Shown: positions 15,853 through 25,137 of the stretch, in pieces
How the letters are laid out: the number at the start of each line of letters is the position of its first letter
Numbering within the stretch: position 1 is the stretch's first letter
Origin: Parapedobacter defluvii
GTDB lineage: Bacteria > Bacteroidota > Bacteroidia > Sphingobacteriales > Sphingobacteriaceae
NCBI RefSeq assembly: GCF_014642075.1
Contig: NZ_BMIK01000002.1
Coordinates: 434,001 to 498,000, forward strand
Direction: 5' to 3'
Length of the DNA: 64,000 bases
Position numbers and translations under genes: made by a program
The notes under the pieces: model-generated
What the model saw: the letters and a program-made list of their open reading frames with translations, nothing else
The model's database searches: none
Told to the model about the DNA's origin: nothing

Positions 15853-16629
15853 ATGGCGGCTGCTCTAAGTCCGTGGCAGCTTAGTCCGTTTGTGTGCATT
15901 TGTCGAAAAAATATTGAAAAGTCATGTGTTTGGACCCATGCGAAGGTTCCAGCCCGTAGCGGGCTGGGCCTCGCTTTGGGGATTACCTGTTTAATGCTGG
16001 GCATCCTCAGCGTTCCATCTGTTGCCCAAACCAACAATGGACTCGTTTTGGAAAAAGATGCGGACCTGGTGAGGTTTCCCAAGATAAAACATAACCCCGA
16101 CCTCAGTAAGGTGGGCGGTCTGGTGCCGGGGGATACGATACCCGATTACCTGTGGGACCTGCCGTTATGGGTGGTCAACCATCCCGAAGGGAAGGATACG
16201 ATCACGCTCCGGGAATATGAACACAGCAAGCTGCTGGTGCTCGATCTCTGGACCACATGGTGCGCCCCCTGCATCAAATCGGTGGAAAAATGGATCGATA
16301 TCCAGCGGCATTATCCCGGGGAAATCGATGTGGTCACCATACACATGGATTTTGATTACAAGGCACTTCCCTTTGTGCAGCACCGTGGATGGAAATATCC
16401 GGTAGTAATCGGGGAGGGAAGGGTGCTGGTAAGCAGGCATTTCTTCACCCAGCAGACACCGGGCGGAGTGGTACTTATCAAGGATGGTAAGGTCTTCTCC
16501 ATACCGTCCTGGCGCTCATACGACGCCGGGATTATCGGAGATATTTTGGCGGGTAACATCAAAAACTTTCCTTCGGTAACCGATGTGACGCATTATGGAA
16601 ATCTAATCAAACAGGATACAATCAATTAA
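15853..16629 (+). CDS. TlpA-like thiol oxidoreductase
   Basis: An exported thioredoxin-fold protein of about 258 residues. A hydrophobic export segment (GLGLALGITCLMLGILSVPSVAQ) is followed by a thioredoxin-like domain with the active site WCAPC (Cys137 and Cys140 from this start), a VTIHMDFD strand and a cis-Pro-type TPGG loop. It probably acts in the periplasm on disulfides. It is 18 bases before the second SusC gene. The start is uncertain: 15814 (ATG), 15853 (ATG) and 15892 (GTG) are all in frame, and an 8-bp hairpin at 15949-15967 lies just before the hydrophobic segment. Context links it to the MauE-type genes at 21.8-25.4 kb. Confidence 0.85.
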   Translation: MAAALSPWQLSPFVCICRKNIEKSCVWTHAKVPARSGLGLALGITCLMLGILSVPSVAQTNNGLVLEKDADLVRFPKIKHNPDLSKVGGLVPGDTIPDYLWDLPLWVVNHPEGKDTITLREYEHSKLLVLDLWTTWCAPCIKSVEKWIDIQRHYPGEIDVVTIHMDFDYKALPFVQHRGWKYPVVIGEGRVLVSRHFFTQQTPGGVVLIKDGKVFSIPSWRSYDAGIIGDILAGNIKNFPSVTDVTHYGNLIKQDTIN

Positions 16630-16647
16630 CCAACCCTAAACTGAATC

Positions 16648-19600
16648 ATGAAACGTAAGATCGCATTAGCTGCTTTTTATGTGCTTGCATGGATATGGCC
16701 ATGCATCGCACAACAGGAAATCAACGGATTTGTCTATTCATCCAGTAATCAGATGCCGTTGCACGGTGCCAGCGTGCAACTGAAGAAAGCCGGTCAGATC
16801 CGGCACAGCGGGCCGGATGGAGGGTTCAAGCTTGAACTGACGGGCAATGATACGCTGCTGGTATCATTCGTGGGATACATTCCCCGATACATTCCGGTGA
16901 CCGTTGAGCCACAACAGCTACTGGAAATATACCTGGAGCCCGAAGCAGAGACATTGGAAGAGGTGGTAATCAATACGGGATATTACCAAGTGCCCCGGGA
17001 ACGGGCCACGGGTTCCTTTGTGCATGTGGATAACCAGACGCTCAACCGCGTTGTCGGGGGCAGTATCCTCCAACGGTTGGAGGGAATCGCACCGGGCGTG
17101 CAGTTCACCAATGCGGGCGGCACTTCGGCCTCAGACATACGGGTGCGTGGATTGGCAACGATACAATCCGATGAAACACCGCTGATCGTGTTGGACGGTT
17201 TCCCCTACGAAGGTGACATCAATACCATCAACCCCAATGACATTGAAAGCGTTACCGTACTGAAAGATGCCGCTGCGGCCAGCATCTGGGGTGCCCGTGC
17301 GGGCAATGGGGTCATCGTGATCACTACCAAGCAGGGACGGTACGGCCAAAAGGCACAGATATCCTTCAACAACAATGTAACCATCGGGGAAAAGCCGGAC
17401 CTGTTCTACAACCAAAACCGGCTGCCCAGCGACATCGTGATGCAGATAGAGAAGGAGAAGTACGAACGAGGTGGCTACTATAACGAGGCCGCTACCCAGG
17501 CACCGTTCCCGGAGTATGTGGAACTGTTGATCAGGCGTGACCAAGGACTGATCTCCGGAGAGAAGTTTACCCAACAGGAAACCATACTCCGCAATACCGA
17601 GGTACGCGACGAAGCACTCCGCTATCTCTACCGACCCTCGCAATACAGGCAGCATGCCTTGAATGTAAGGGGCGGCGGTGAAACCATGCGTTACGCCTTC
17701 GGTCTGGGATATGACAGAAACCGGAGTACGATAGTGGGCAATGGCAACGATCGGCTGAACATCAACATGCAGAATACATTCAAGCCATTGGAGGGTTTAG
17801 AGTTAAGCGGCAGTATATGGTATACCAGCCAGGGTACCGAAACAAATGGCCTTACGCTCGATGACCTGGGCAGCGGCGCCACGAATTTCGGCCTTTCGCC
17901 CTATATCCGGCTAAGGGATGAAATGGGAAACAGTCTACCCGTCGTGAAGGACTATCGCATGCCCTATAAGGAAAGCATGGCCGCGGAAGGCTTACTGGAT
18001 TGGCAATTCCGGCCGCTGGATGAAATCACCATGGCCGACAACCGCACGAAAGGCACTGAAATGAGGCTCAATGGCGGTGTGCGGTACGCATTCCTCCGGC
18101 ATTTTAACCTGTCTGCCGACTACCAGTTTGTTCGGGGCGAAAGCCAGACCATCCAGCATTATACGCCGGACAGCTACTACGTGCGTAATCTGGTAAACCG
18201 CTATACCCAGGAGGACGGCACGCAGGTGATCCCTCATAACCACATCCTGTACGGCCAGCGTCCAGCCGGGCAACATGCCCACTCGGCAAGGGGGCAGTTG
18301 AACTATAGCCGTGATTTCGGCAGTGACCATGCGGTGGCACTGCTGGCGGGTGCCGAAATGCGCAGTGGCGTCCGCGAAACGGAACCGGGTTACCGGCTGT
18401 ATAACTACGACCCGGAATACCGCACGGGCAACACCAATTTTGACTACGTAACCCGCTACCCGACAAGACCGCGGCTAACGGGTACCATTCCCGAGCAGCC
18501 GAGTGGAAGGGACGGCTATATGGACCGGTTCCTGTCTTACTATGGCAACGGAAGCTATACATACAGGAAGCGGTATATACTCTCCGCCTCGTTGCGGTGG
18601 GATGGCAGTAATCTCTTTGGGGTGAAGACCAACCAGCGGGGAACTCCCCTGTGGTCGGTGGGCGGGAGCTGGGAAGCCAGCGGGGAGCGTTTCTATCCCA
18701 TCGCGGACTGGCTGCCTTACCTTCGCCTCCGCGGGACGTATGGCAGCGCAGGGAATGTCAACAAATCGGTAAGTGCATATCCGGTTATCCGCTATGCGAT
18801 GGATACCGGACGTGACCTTCAATATGCCGATCTGCAAAGCGCGGGGAATCCCTCACTGCGATGGGAACAGGTAAACACGCTGAACATGGGCATGGATTGG
18901 CGGACGATGGGCAACCGTATAACCGGCAGTATTGAATACTATACAAAATGGGCACAGGATCTTATAGGTGCCGATTACCTGCCGCCGAGCACGGGTATCA
19001 TAACGGGAGGGACCGCCGTAGCAACCAACCTGATAAACTATGCCGACTTACAGACAAAGGGCGTTGATGTACAGATAAACAGCCTGAACCTGAATGGCGG
19101 CATTACCTGGAAAAGCCTGTTGATGGTAAGCTGGGTGCGGAACCGCGTGACGCACTTCAATACCGGGGAAGTCGCGACTATAGGGAACTATTTCACCAGC
19201 CCGCCGCCTGTGGTCGGCCGGTCCAGGGATGCCCTGTACGCGCTGCCGTGGGCGGGCCTGGACCACGAAACTGGCATGCCGTTGGTATGGTATGACGGGG
19301 CGCTTGGTGCCGAATACAGCGACTACTACCGCAACTACGATCCGGCAGACCTGCGTATTGAAGGTGTGAGGGTACCGTCTTTCTACGGGTCGCTCAGGAA
19401 TGATGTTTCCTGGAAGGGCATCGCGCTGAGTGTGCTGGTCACTTGGAAAACCAACTACGTATTTCGCAGGGAGTCAATTTATCCCGGTGTGGAATATGAC
19501 GGGGGATATCACATGGACTACTTCCGGCGGTGGCAGAAGCCCGGCGACGAACGGATCACCGATGTGCCCGCGTGGGCCGAAAGCTCGGAAACCTACAGGA

Positions 19601-19854
19601 CACAGGTATACCGGCATTCCGAAGCCCTTGTCGATAGGGGAGATCACGTACGTATACAGGATGTGAATCTCAGCTATGCATTTCCACGTGATCTGCTGGG
19701 ACGGCTGCCTATTGCCGGTATTCGGCTATACGGCTATGTGCGTAACGTGGGTATCTTATGGAAGTCGACCCAAACGGGCATTGACCCGGACTATGTAACG
19801 GCCGAATACCCTGCCCCCCGGACATTTGCATTTGGTGTACAAGTAGATTTTTAA
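16648..19854 (+). CDS. SusC/RagA-family TonB-dependent transporter (second locus)
   Basis: A 1068-residue outer-membrane transporter. Signal peptide about 1-21 (ending CIAQ), carboxypeptidase-D-like domain (about 24-95), TonB-box-like LEEVVINTGYY, plug domain (about 110-235, LVLDGFPYEGDINTINPNDIESVTVLKDAAAAS is the usual plug signature region) and a large barrel ending FAFGVQVDF. No STN domain. The GC content is clearly higher than in the first SusC gene, hinting at a different history. It lies between the TlpA-like gene (18 bases) and its SusD partner (8 bases), so the three form an operon. Confidence 0.95.
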   Translation: MKRKIALAAFYVLAWIWPCIAQQEINGFVYSSSNQMPLHGASVQLKKAGQIRHSGPDGGFKLELTGNDTLLVSFVGYIPRYIPVTVEPQQLLEIYLEPEAETLEEVVINTGYYQVPRERATGSFVHVDNQTLNRVVGGSILQRLEGIAPGVQFTNAGGTSASDIRVRGLATIQSDETPLIVLDGFPYEGDINTINPNDIESVTVLKDAAAASIWGARAGNGVIVITTKQGRYGQKAQISFNNNVTIGEKPDLFYNQNRLPSDIVMQIEKEKYERGGYYNEAATQAPFPEYVELLIRRDQGLISGEKFTQQETILRNTEVRDEALRYLYRPSQYRQHALNVRGGGETMRYAFGLGYDRNRSTIVGNGNDRLNINMQNTFKPLEGLELSGSIWYTSQGTETNGLTLDDLGSGATNFGLSPYIRLRDEMGNSLPVVKDYRMPYKESMAAEGLLDWQFRPLDEITMADNRTKGTEMRLNGGVRYAFLRHFNLSADYQFVRGESQTIQHYTPDSYYVRNLVNRYTQEDGTQVIPHNHILYGQRPAGQHAHSARGQLNYSRDFGSDHAVALLAGAEMRSGVRETEPGYRLYNYDPEYRTGNTNFDYVTRYPTRPRLTGTIPEQPSGRDGYMDRFLSYYGNGSYTYRKRYILSASLRWDGSNLFGVKTNQRGTPLWSVGGSWEASGERFYPIADWLPYLRLRGTYGSAGNVNKSVSAYPVIRYAMDTGRDLQYADLQSAGNPSLRWEQVNTLNMGMDWRTMGNRITGSIEYYTKWAQDLIGADYLPPSTGIITGGTAVATNLINYADLQTKGVDVQINSLNLNGGITWKSLLMVSWVRNRVTHFNTGEVATIGNYFTSPPPVVGRSRDALYALPWAGLDHETGMPLVWYDGALGAEYSDYYRNYDPADLRIEGVRVPSFYGSLRNDVSWKGIALSVLVTWKTNYVFRRESIYPGVEYDGGYHMDYFRRWQKPGDERITDVPAWAESSETYRTQVYRHSEALVDRGDHVRIQDVNLSYAFPRDLLGRLPIAGIRLYGYVRNVGILWKSTQTGIDPDYVTAEYPAPRTFAFGVQVDF

Positions 19855-19862
19855 GGATAAAG

Positions 19863-21236
19863 ATGAACATGATGAAAAAAGAAACAGTTTTGTCTCTCGC
19901 CGCATTGCTCGTTTGCACGGCTTGCGGCAGGAATTTTCTGGATATCAAGCCCGATGTCAGGCTCACCGTACCGAACACCGTGCAGGACTACGATGCGTTA
20001 CTCAACCATATACGGATGAATACCGCGGCAAGTGTCGAGCTTGGAATCATCGGAAGCGACGAGTATTATATCCCCGATGGGACCCTGACCACACTCTCCG
20101 GAGCGGACGAGCGTAACGCATATATATGGGCAACGGAAATCTTCGAAGGCGACGAGTCGGCGGATTGGAACCGTGCCTACGAGCGGATTTTATACGCCAA
20201 TATGGCGTTGGAAGTTGAAAAAATTACACCGGCGGACAAGGAAATCGCCCTGTGGAAAAACGTAAAGGGTTCGGCGCTGTTTTTCCGTGCATTGAATTAT
20301 TACCAGCTCGCCCAGCTCTTCTGCCAAATCTACGATGCGGCGACGGCCGCTTCGGTACCCGGCATCCCGCTCCGGCTTGAATACGATGTGACGCAACGGG
20401 TAGGACGTGGTACGCTGGCACAGACATACCGCCGGATACTGGATGACGCAACAGCGGCCGTGGAGCTCCTACCCGAAATGGCAGTTGATAAAAAGCGACC
20501 AAACAAAGCTGCTGGACATGCGTTGCTCAGCAGGATTTACCTTCAAATGGCAGACTATGGACTCGCTGAAAAGCATGCGAGCCTGAGTCTGCAATTACAG
20601 GACGATCTGATCGATTTAAATACCCTTGATCCGACACTAAATTATCCATTTCCTGAGGATGTCAACCAAAATATTGAAGTATTGTTCGACAATGGTGGCG
20701 GGGCCGCGACAATTGTAGGACTTGCCAGATTTAACGCGGATACCACGTTACTGGCCTTATATAGTGATCGCGATCTGCGTAGGGATGTCTACTACTTTGC
20801 ACATACTAACGGGGCAACGATATTCGGTGGGGGGTACGTGAGGAGTACCCGGACATGGATTGGATTGGCTACTGATGAAATGTGGATTACACGTGCGGAA
20901 TGCAGGGCAAGGCTCGGTGATGTTCAGGGGGCACTTGAAGACCTAAACCACCTGTTGCGGTACCGGTTCCGCGATGGGATGTTTGATCCGATAAAGGAAA
21001 GTAATGCTGAAGAAGTATTGCGGATCGTCTTACAGGAACGCCGTAAGGAGCTGGTTATGCGGGGTACGCGATGGGAGGATTTACGCCGGTTGAGCAATGA
21101 TCCGCGCTTCGCTGGAACCTTGGTACGGATGATTGATGGACAGCGATATGAATTGCCCGCGGGAGATCCGAGGTGGGTCTGGCCGATACCGGATAATGAA
21201 GTGGAACTGAATAAGCTTGAGCAAAATATCAGGTAA
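19863..21236 (+). CDS. SusD/RagB-family lipoprotein (second locus)
   Basis: A 457-residue surface lipoprotein partner of the preceding SusC. The signal peptide ends in VCTAC (Cys about 20), followed by GRNFLDIKPD, the typical SusD N-terminus. The helical core includes LFFRALNYYQLAQLFCQIYD, and the C-terminal part holds ERRKELVMRGTRWEDLRRLSNDPR, the family signature. Starts at 19863, 19869 or 19872 are all possible. The last 700 bases are less GC-rich than the first part, which may reflect recombination. A perfect 15-bp hairpin terminator follows. Confidence 0.93.
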   Translation: MNMMKKETVLSLAALLVCTACGRNFLDIKPDVRLTVPNTVQDYDALLNHIRMNTAASVELGIIGSDEYYIPDGTLTTLSGADERNAYIWATEIFEGDESADWNRAYERILYANMALEVEKITPADKEIALWKNVKGSALFFRALNYYQLAQLFCQIYDAATAASVPGIPLRLEYDVTQRVGRGTLAQTYRRILDDATAAVELLPEMAVDKKRPNKAAGHALLSRIYLQMADYGLAEKHASLSLQLQDDLIDLNTLDPTLNYPFPEDVNQNIEVLFDNGGGAATIVGLARFNADTTLLALYSDRDLRRDVYYFAHTNGATIFGGGYVRSTRTWIGLATDEMWITRAECRARLGDVQGALEDLNHLLRYRFRDGMFDPIKESNAEEVLRIVLQERRKELVMRGTRWEDLRRLSNDPRFAGTLVRMIDGQRYELPAGDPRWVWPIPDNEVELNKLEQNIR

Positions 21237-21245
21237 GTGATCAAT

Positions 21246-21279
21246 TTACCGAGGCGGCAGATTCCTGCCGCCTCGGTAA
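21246..21279. terminator. Bidirectional hairpin between convergent operons
   Basis: A perfect 15-bp stem (21246-21260 with 21265-21279, core ACCGAGGCGGCAG/CTGCCGCCTCGGT) with a 4-base loop. There is no long T-tract, but it lies exactly between the SusD stop and the stop of the convergent peptide gene. Confidence 0.8.
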
Positions 21280-21289
21280 TCTCCCATCA

Positions 21290-21652
21290 TCATTCTTCCG
21301 GATGATCGGCGGTAAGAAGCGTACCAAAAGTATCCCTTGCTTCGGCAATCGTTTCAGGTTTATCCTGCGGATCATCGAGCGTAAGCTGGACGGAACACAT
21401 GATGGTTTCGTTTTCCGTCGCACACTGGTCTTCGCTCGAACCGATAAAAGGAGCATCTGTTTCGTTACCGATCAGTAGCTCTTCCTCGTTCTCCGGACTG
21501 CCTCCGGGAGCGACGGTTACCGAATACCAGGCCGTATCGAGTTTTTTCTCGGTAAACTTAAAGGCCGAAAACCCGATCATCATGCCCGTCAGGGCCAGCA
21601 TAAAAAAGTAACGTTTCGTTATATCTATTGCTTTGTTTACAATCTTATTCAT
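21290..21652 (-). CDS. Small exported two-cysteine peptide (DUF6520-like)
   Basis: A 120-residue exported protein. A basic N-terminus and hydrophobic segment (about 16-31, FFMLALTGMMIGFSAF) form a signal peptide, followed by an acidic mature part with two cysteines, Cys77 and Cys86 (QCATENETIMCSVQL). It resembles the small DUF6520 proteins of Bacteroidota, though I cannot confirm membership. Neighbouring MauE-type and thioredoxin-like proteins suggest that its cysteine pair is a redox substrate. The start at 21652 is used; an upstream ATG at 21694 lacks a plausible N-terminus. An 11-bp direct repeat with 21-bp period lies about 90-120 bases upstream. Confidence 0.65.
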   Translation of the reverse strand: MNKIVNKAIDITKRYFFMLALTGMMIGFSAFKFTEKKLDTAWYSVTVAPGGSPENEEELLIGNETDAPFIGSSEDQCATENETIMCSVQLTLDDPQDKPETIAEARDTFGTLLTADHPEE

Positions 21653-21742
21653 ACAATGGACTTTTCTTTCGCATTTGGAAAAAAAGCACCCCAAAAAAAG
21701 GTTTGATTTGACTTATGGCTCTTCAAAGCCGTTACACTTATT

Positions 21743-21774
21743 ATTCCGGTCACTGACGTGGAGATTCCGGTCAC
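21743..21774 (-). promoter_or_regulatory. 11-bp direct repeat with 21-bp period (LytTR-like operator)
   Basis: ATTCCGGTCAC occurs at 21743-21753 and again at 21764-21774. Two direct repeats spaced by two helical turns, upstream of a promoter, are the geometry recognised by LytTR regulators; such a regulator is encoded at 25625. The position fits control of the two-cysteine peptide gene. Confidence 0.5.
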
Positions 21775-21822
21775 GTGCCTTTACATTTACCCTCGGTAGT
21801 TTCGCACAGACAGGGTGAGTTT

Positions 21823-22410
21823 TTACAAGGCCCTGCGCCTGAATAGTGCAAACTTGCGGGGAAAACGTTTAGGAAAAGTAAACACACATCGTTTAACAAT
21901 AAAGTGTCCGGAAATATCGCGGGTTTCGGCCGGCTGCCGGAATATCTGCACGGACTTCCGGTATTTCCGCCGGCAGCCGCTGGCTTGGCGCGTGGGCCAC
22001 GTAAGCCACACACCAAGTACCGCCAGCAGGAAGAAAACGGCATTGAACCACAGATGATCGTTCCATGAGAGCCCGCTGATCACCGATCCGCATCCGCACG
22101 GGCGCTTTTCGTACCAACCCAGCACACCGAAAAGAATGAATAGTGTAAAAACCAGCATCAGGATGGCCGATAGCCACATGCCCTGCTGGGTGCGTCTTCG
22201 GCTTCGGGGCCAGGCAAGCAGTATTGCGGCACCCAATTCTAACAATGGTAGCAACCAGAACAGGATGTCAGCACTCCACTGCGGAATCGGCTGACGCCGC
22301 AGGGTGCTGTAGAACCCGGAAAGATCCCACAGCTTCTCTACGGCTACCGGAACCCACAAGGCAAGCAACGCTAACTTGATAATACCTACTATGATGGATT
22401 TCTTTTCCAT
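21823..22410 (-). CDS. MauE/DoxX-type redox membrane protein
   Basis: A 195-residue inner-membrane protein with four hydrophobic segments (about 7-24, 47-66, 77-98 and 115-138). Between segments 3 and 4 is the motif RPCGCGSVI with Cys105 and Cys107, the signature of MauE-like proteins, which are thought to pass electrons to or from disulfides. The last 45 residues are unusually basic (CRRKYRKSVQIF to FRRRAL) and may be cytoplasmic or partly spurious. Its start overlaps the end of the upstream 157-residue gene by 22 bases, so the two are co-translated. Confidence 0.8.
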   Translation of the reverse strand: MEKKSIIVGIIKLALLALWVPVAVEKLWDLSGFYSTLRRQPIPQWSADILFWLLPLLELGAAILLAWPRSRRRTQQGMWLSAILMLVFTLFILFGVLGWYEKRPCGCGSVISGLSWNDHLWFNAVFFLLAVLGVWLTWPTRQASGCRRKYRKSVQIFRQPAETRDISGHFIVKRCVFTFPKRFPRKFALFRRRAL

Positions 22411-22862
22411 AACCCTTGTTTTTTCTTAATTGTATACATCCGTTCGGAAACTAATCGTTGGATATCGGTCAATCTGCTGATTTGCTGTTTCTGCGATTCG
22501 GTGGCGGTGTAAAACCAGAACAGACTGTCCAGCCATTCCATTAGTTTCGGATCGGCCACTACCGGGCATTGCTCGAAGCCTACAGCCTTGATGCCGAAAC
22601 GCCATTCGACGCATCCACCTGTAACCGACAGGTAGGCCACCCGCTTATCTCTTGGGTCGTTGTGGTACAGCCGGATGATGAACGGCGAAGCATAGGTATC
22701 GGCATAGACCATATTACCGAAGCCCTGCAGCCAGTCCATCTTGACCTGATGGGTCCGTTCGCGGAAGAGCCGATGCCAAAATGCTTGGATCATCGCCGGA
22801 GTAGTGGCTGGGGTAGGCGAGGTTGCCCAGGTTTTCATCGGTATGTGTTGTAATGTTTTCAT
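22389..22862 (-). CDS. Conserved-looking protein of unknown function (157 aa)
   Basis: A 157-residue protein without signal peptide or membrane segment. It contains aromatic-rich patches (MIQAFWHRLFRER, WLDSLFWFYTA) and a central beta-rich part (FIIRLYHNDPRDKRVAYLSVTGGCVEWRFG). The start is supported by GGAGG 10-14 bases upstream. It overlaps the next MauE-type gene by 22 bases. I do not recognise a family; the tight coupling suggests a role with the membrane redox protein. Confidence 0.65.
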   Translation of the reverse strand: MKTLQHIPMKTWATSPTPATTPAMIQAFWHRLFRERTHQVKMDWLQGFGNMVYADTYASPFIIRLYHNDPRDKRVAYLSVTGGCVEWRFGIKAVGFEQCPVVADPKLMEWLDSLFWFYTATESQKQQISRLTDIQRLVSERMYTIKKKQGLWKRNPS

Positions 22863-22966
22863 CTTTTGACCTCCATTGTTTTATTGTCATCGATACAAAA
22901 GAAGATAGGAATCTACTGATATGAATGGGGGACGTAGGTTGCCATATGGTATCGTGTGACGTGTTT

Positions 22967-23105
22967 TTCCGGGGAATTTTCATTCCCCAATATCTTTTGC
23001 GCGCGCTTTCGCTGCTTGCCGGAATCATGCATATCAGGTAGGTTGGCCGCATCCGGCACGCTGGACAATGTGGGGGGCGGATGGGGAAAATCCATTCCCC
23101 GGGAA
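22967..23105. repeat. Pair of inverted GGGGAA/TTCCCC palindromes
   Basis: Two small palindromes, 22967-22990 (GGGGAAT/ATTCCCC) and 23081-23105 (GGGGAA/TTCCCC), are imperfect inverted copies of each other about 90 bases apart, filling the only sizeable gap in this gene cluster. They could form alternative or nested hairpins and may end or attenuate transcription of the upstream unit. Confidence 0.55.
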
Positions 23106-23122
23106 ATGTGAAAAAAAGTAGG

Positions 23123-24205
23123 TTAGCGGTTTTCGGTCTTGTTGAGCTTAAAGTCTTTTTCGAGCAGCTCCAGTTCCTTGATCAGTTGCCTGCGGTAACG
23201 TAGGGCTGGGCCGTATAATGCGGATTTATCAAACTTGGTGAGTGTATGGGCGGATACAGGCTGGCCTGTTTTGCTCAGGTGGGCATTGGTGAAGTCCCTG
23301 GCCGCCTCCTGTTGCGTATCATAGTCAAATTCACCGGCCTTGTGCCGGTAATGGAAGCGGACGGCAATATCGCCTGCGAGTGCATTGGTGCGTAGGGGGT
23401 GGCTATTGGACCCCGTGTCGGAAAGCGATTCCCACAGATGGGCGACCGTAGTTTCCATTAATACTTTGAGCGATGGCCGGTTGGGGTCGAAGGCAAGGGG
23501 AAGGGTGTGATAAAGTTCGACAGTCTCCTGGCACCGACGTAGCACCTCGTCTGCCCGCCCCTCTGCCCAGGCCCGTTCCATTTCGTCGCTGAGGTGCTCC
23601 TTCCACCGGTTGAAGAATCCCATGTAATTGAAATTGTAATTAACCATCGCCTCCATGAAGCGCTTCGGCCAGTCCTTGGTACGTTGGTCTTCGGCGAGCT
23701 GACGCAGCATGCCGATGAATTCGGGTAGGTAGGTGCGGTGATGGTAAACGGGCATCGGTGCTTTCCCTTCTGTAAAAAGAGCGGTCAGGGCATGGCCTAT
23801 TTCCGCGAGGAGCGTTGGTGGTACTTCTTTCTGTTTGAGCTTTTCGATGGTGGGGCGTAGCTCCCTGTGGCTTTCGTGTTGTAATACCTTCACGTGAAAG
23901 TCCGGTAAGGGTTCGCGGGGTGGGATGAGATCGGCAAAAAGCCGTTCATGGCTGGTCAACAGCTTCCATACGGATAGCACGACGATGCTGTCGGCCATCG
24001 CCAACGCCCATTTGTACAAGGCTACGAGGCCGCGGTGGTAACGCAGGAAATCGATGGCGGCGAGCTCTGCACTGGTGTATTCCCTGAATGTACGGGGTAC
24101 ATCTACCTGCAGTTGCAGGCAGATGCCGCTGATGTGGCTGGCGTCATGGCTGCCATCCGCACATTGATCGAGGGCTTGTTGCAACAGTTGTAGAAGTACC
24201 AGCAT
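23123..24205 (-). CDS. Protein of unknown function (360 aa)
   Basis: A 360-residue, mostly helical, cytoplasmic-looking protein with no signal peptide. Residues about 65-85 are mildly hydrophobic (YKWALAMADSIVVLSVWKLL). Many charged helices follow (HLSDEMERAWAEGRADEVLRR). The C-terminal part has RFHYRHKAGEFDYDTQQEAARDF. I do not recognise a domain. It lies 11 bases downstream of the MauE-thioredoxin fusion gene in the same operon, so it probably belongs to the same process. Confidence 0.65.
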   Translation of the reverse strand: MLVLLQLLQQALDQCADGSHDASHISGICLQLQVDVPRTFREYTSAELAAIDFLRYHRGLVALYKWALAMADSIVVLSVWKLLTSHERLFADLIPPREPLPDFHVKVLQHESHRELRPTIEKLKQKEVPPTLLAEIGHALTALFTEGKAPMPVYHHRTYLPEFIGMLRQLAEDQRTKDWPKRFMEAMVNYNFNYMGFFNRWKEHLSDEMERAWAEGRADEVLRRCQETVELYHTLPLAFDPNRPSLKVLMETTVAHLWESLSDTGSNSHPLRTNALAGDIAVRFHYRHKAGEFDYDTQQEAARDFTNAHLSKTGQPVSAHTLTKFDKSALYGPALRYRRQLIKELELLEKDFKLNKTENR

Positions 24206-24216
24206 AGGTAATCGGT

Positions 24217-25137
24217 TTAGGGTTCTTCGTTGTTTGGCTGCACTGGCCGGATGCGGAACCCGTTGGCCAAGTGCCCAGTATGGATATACTTCACGGTATC
24301 GCCTTCGATGACGACCAGTGTGGGTACATGGGATACGGCCGTAACCATCTGCTGGTCGGTAAGCAAACCGAGGGTATCGAAATACCGGCCGTAACCGGGC
24401 CGGAACAGGCTATCCGATACTGCTGCCTGCGACCGGGCGGTGAGGGCTACCACGGCGTCCACCAATCCGGCTTCCCGCCACGATGCCGCATTGGCGGCCA
24501 TGTCTTTGCATAAGGGGCAGTCGGGCCGGTAGAGGTAAAGGGCGTACGTGCTGTCGGCGGAGAGGGGCAGTGCGGCAAAAGGCGTACGGCTTCGTGGAAG
24601 TCCGAGCCAGTGCGGGTTATCAACCCGGTTCCGGCGTAAGGGCCCGTCGAAGCTCATCCCGGCGAGCAGGAAGGCTGCTGCGCCGAATAGGAGGACGATG
24701 GCGCCCCGGATGCGGTTGACCGGCGCTGCTTCCCGGTGGGCTGGATACGCGCTGGCCATCCAGAAGCCGCCCATAAGGAGCAGTGTATTGCGGATATATA
24801 CCCCCCAAGGGGGCAACTGCAGATTTTTTACCGAACCGAAGCAGGCGCAGTCGGTGATGCCCTTGGTTACGAGGCCATAGCTGTATACAAGCGTAAAAGC
24901 CAGGGTGAGCCAGGCAAGCGTACCGGCAATTTCGCGGGGCTGGTAGCCAAGCAATAAGCAGAGTCCCAGCATGGCTTCAACAGGAGGGATAACCACAGCC
25001 ATGACAGCCAGATTGCCCGGCACATACCGGTGCACCAACGCCACGAAGGCCTGGGTATCCAGCACCTTGGCAAAGCCGGAGGTAAGGAAAACCAGTGCAA
25101 TGCCGATACGGACGATAGGGAGTGCTTTGGTTTTCAT
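24217..25137 (-). CDS. MauE-type membrane protein fused to a thioredoxin-like domain
   Basis: A 306-residue fusion. The N-terminal half has four transmembrane segments (about 7-24, 43-64, 70-91, 112-131) and the MauE cysteine motif DCACFGS (Cys97, Cys99), with a fifth hydrophobic segment at about 145-162. The C-terminal part (about 165-306) is an extracytoplasmic thioredoxin-like domain with the active site CPLC (Cys207, Cys210) and a late cis-Pro-like HVPTLVV. Electrons could pass between the membrane cysteine pair and the CXXC within one polypeptide, much as in DsbD-type systems; this is inference. Its start overlaps the end of the 98-residue gene upstream (ATGA). Confidence 0.85.
   Translation of the reverse strand: MKTKALPIVRIGIALVFLTSGFAKVLDTQAFVALVHRYVPGNLAVMAVVIPPVEAMLGLCLLLGYQPREIAGTLAWLTLAFTLVYSYGLVTKGITDCACFGSVKNLQLPPWGVYIRNTLLLMGGFWMASAYPAHREAAPVNRIRGAIVLLFGAAAFLLAGMSFDGPLRRNRVDNPHWLGLPRSRTPFAALPLSADSTYALYLYRPDCPLCKDMAANAASWREAGLVDAVVALTARSQAAVSDSLFRPGYGRYFDTLGLLTDQQMVTAVSHVPTLVVIEGDTVKYIHTGHLANGFRIRPVQPNNEEP

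Noticed and set aside
22714-23052. 112-codon minus-strand frame over the gap before the 157-residue gene
   Set aside because: Overlaps the well-supported start of that gene and contains the palindromes; composition not protein-like.
24548-24880. 110-codon plus-strand frame opposite the MauE-thioredoxin gene
   Set aside because: Shadow frame in GC-rich DNA, rich in Arg/Pro/Ser; no support.
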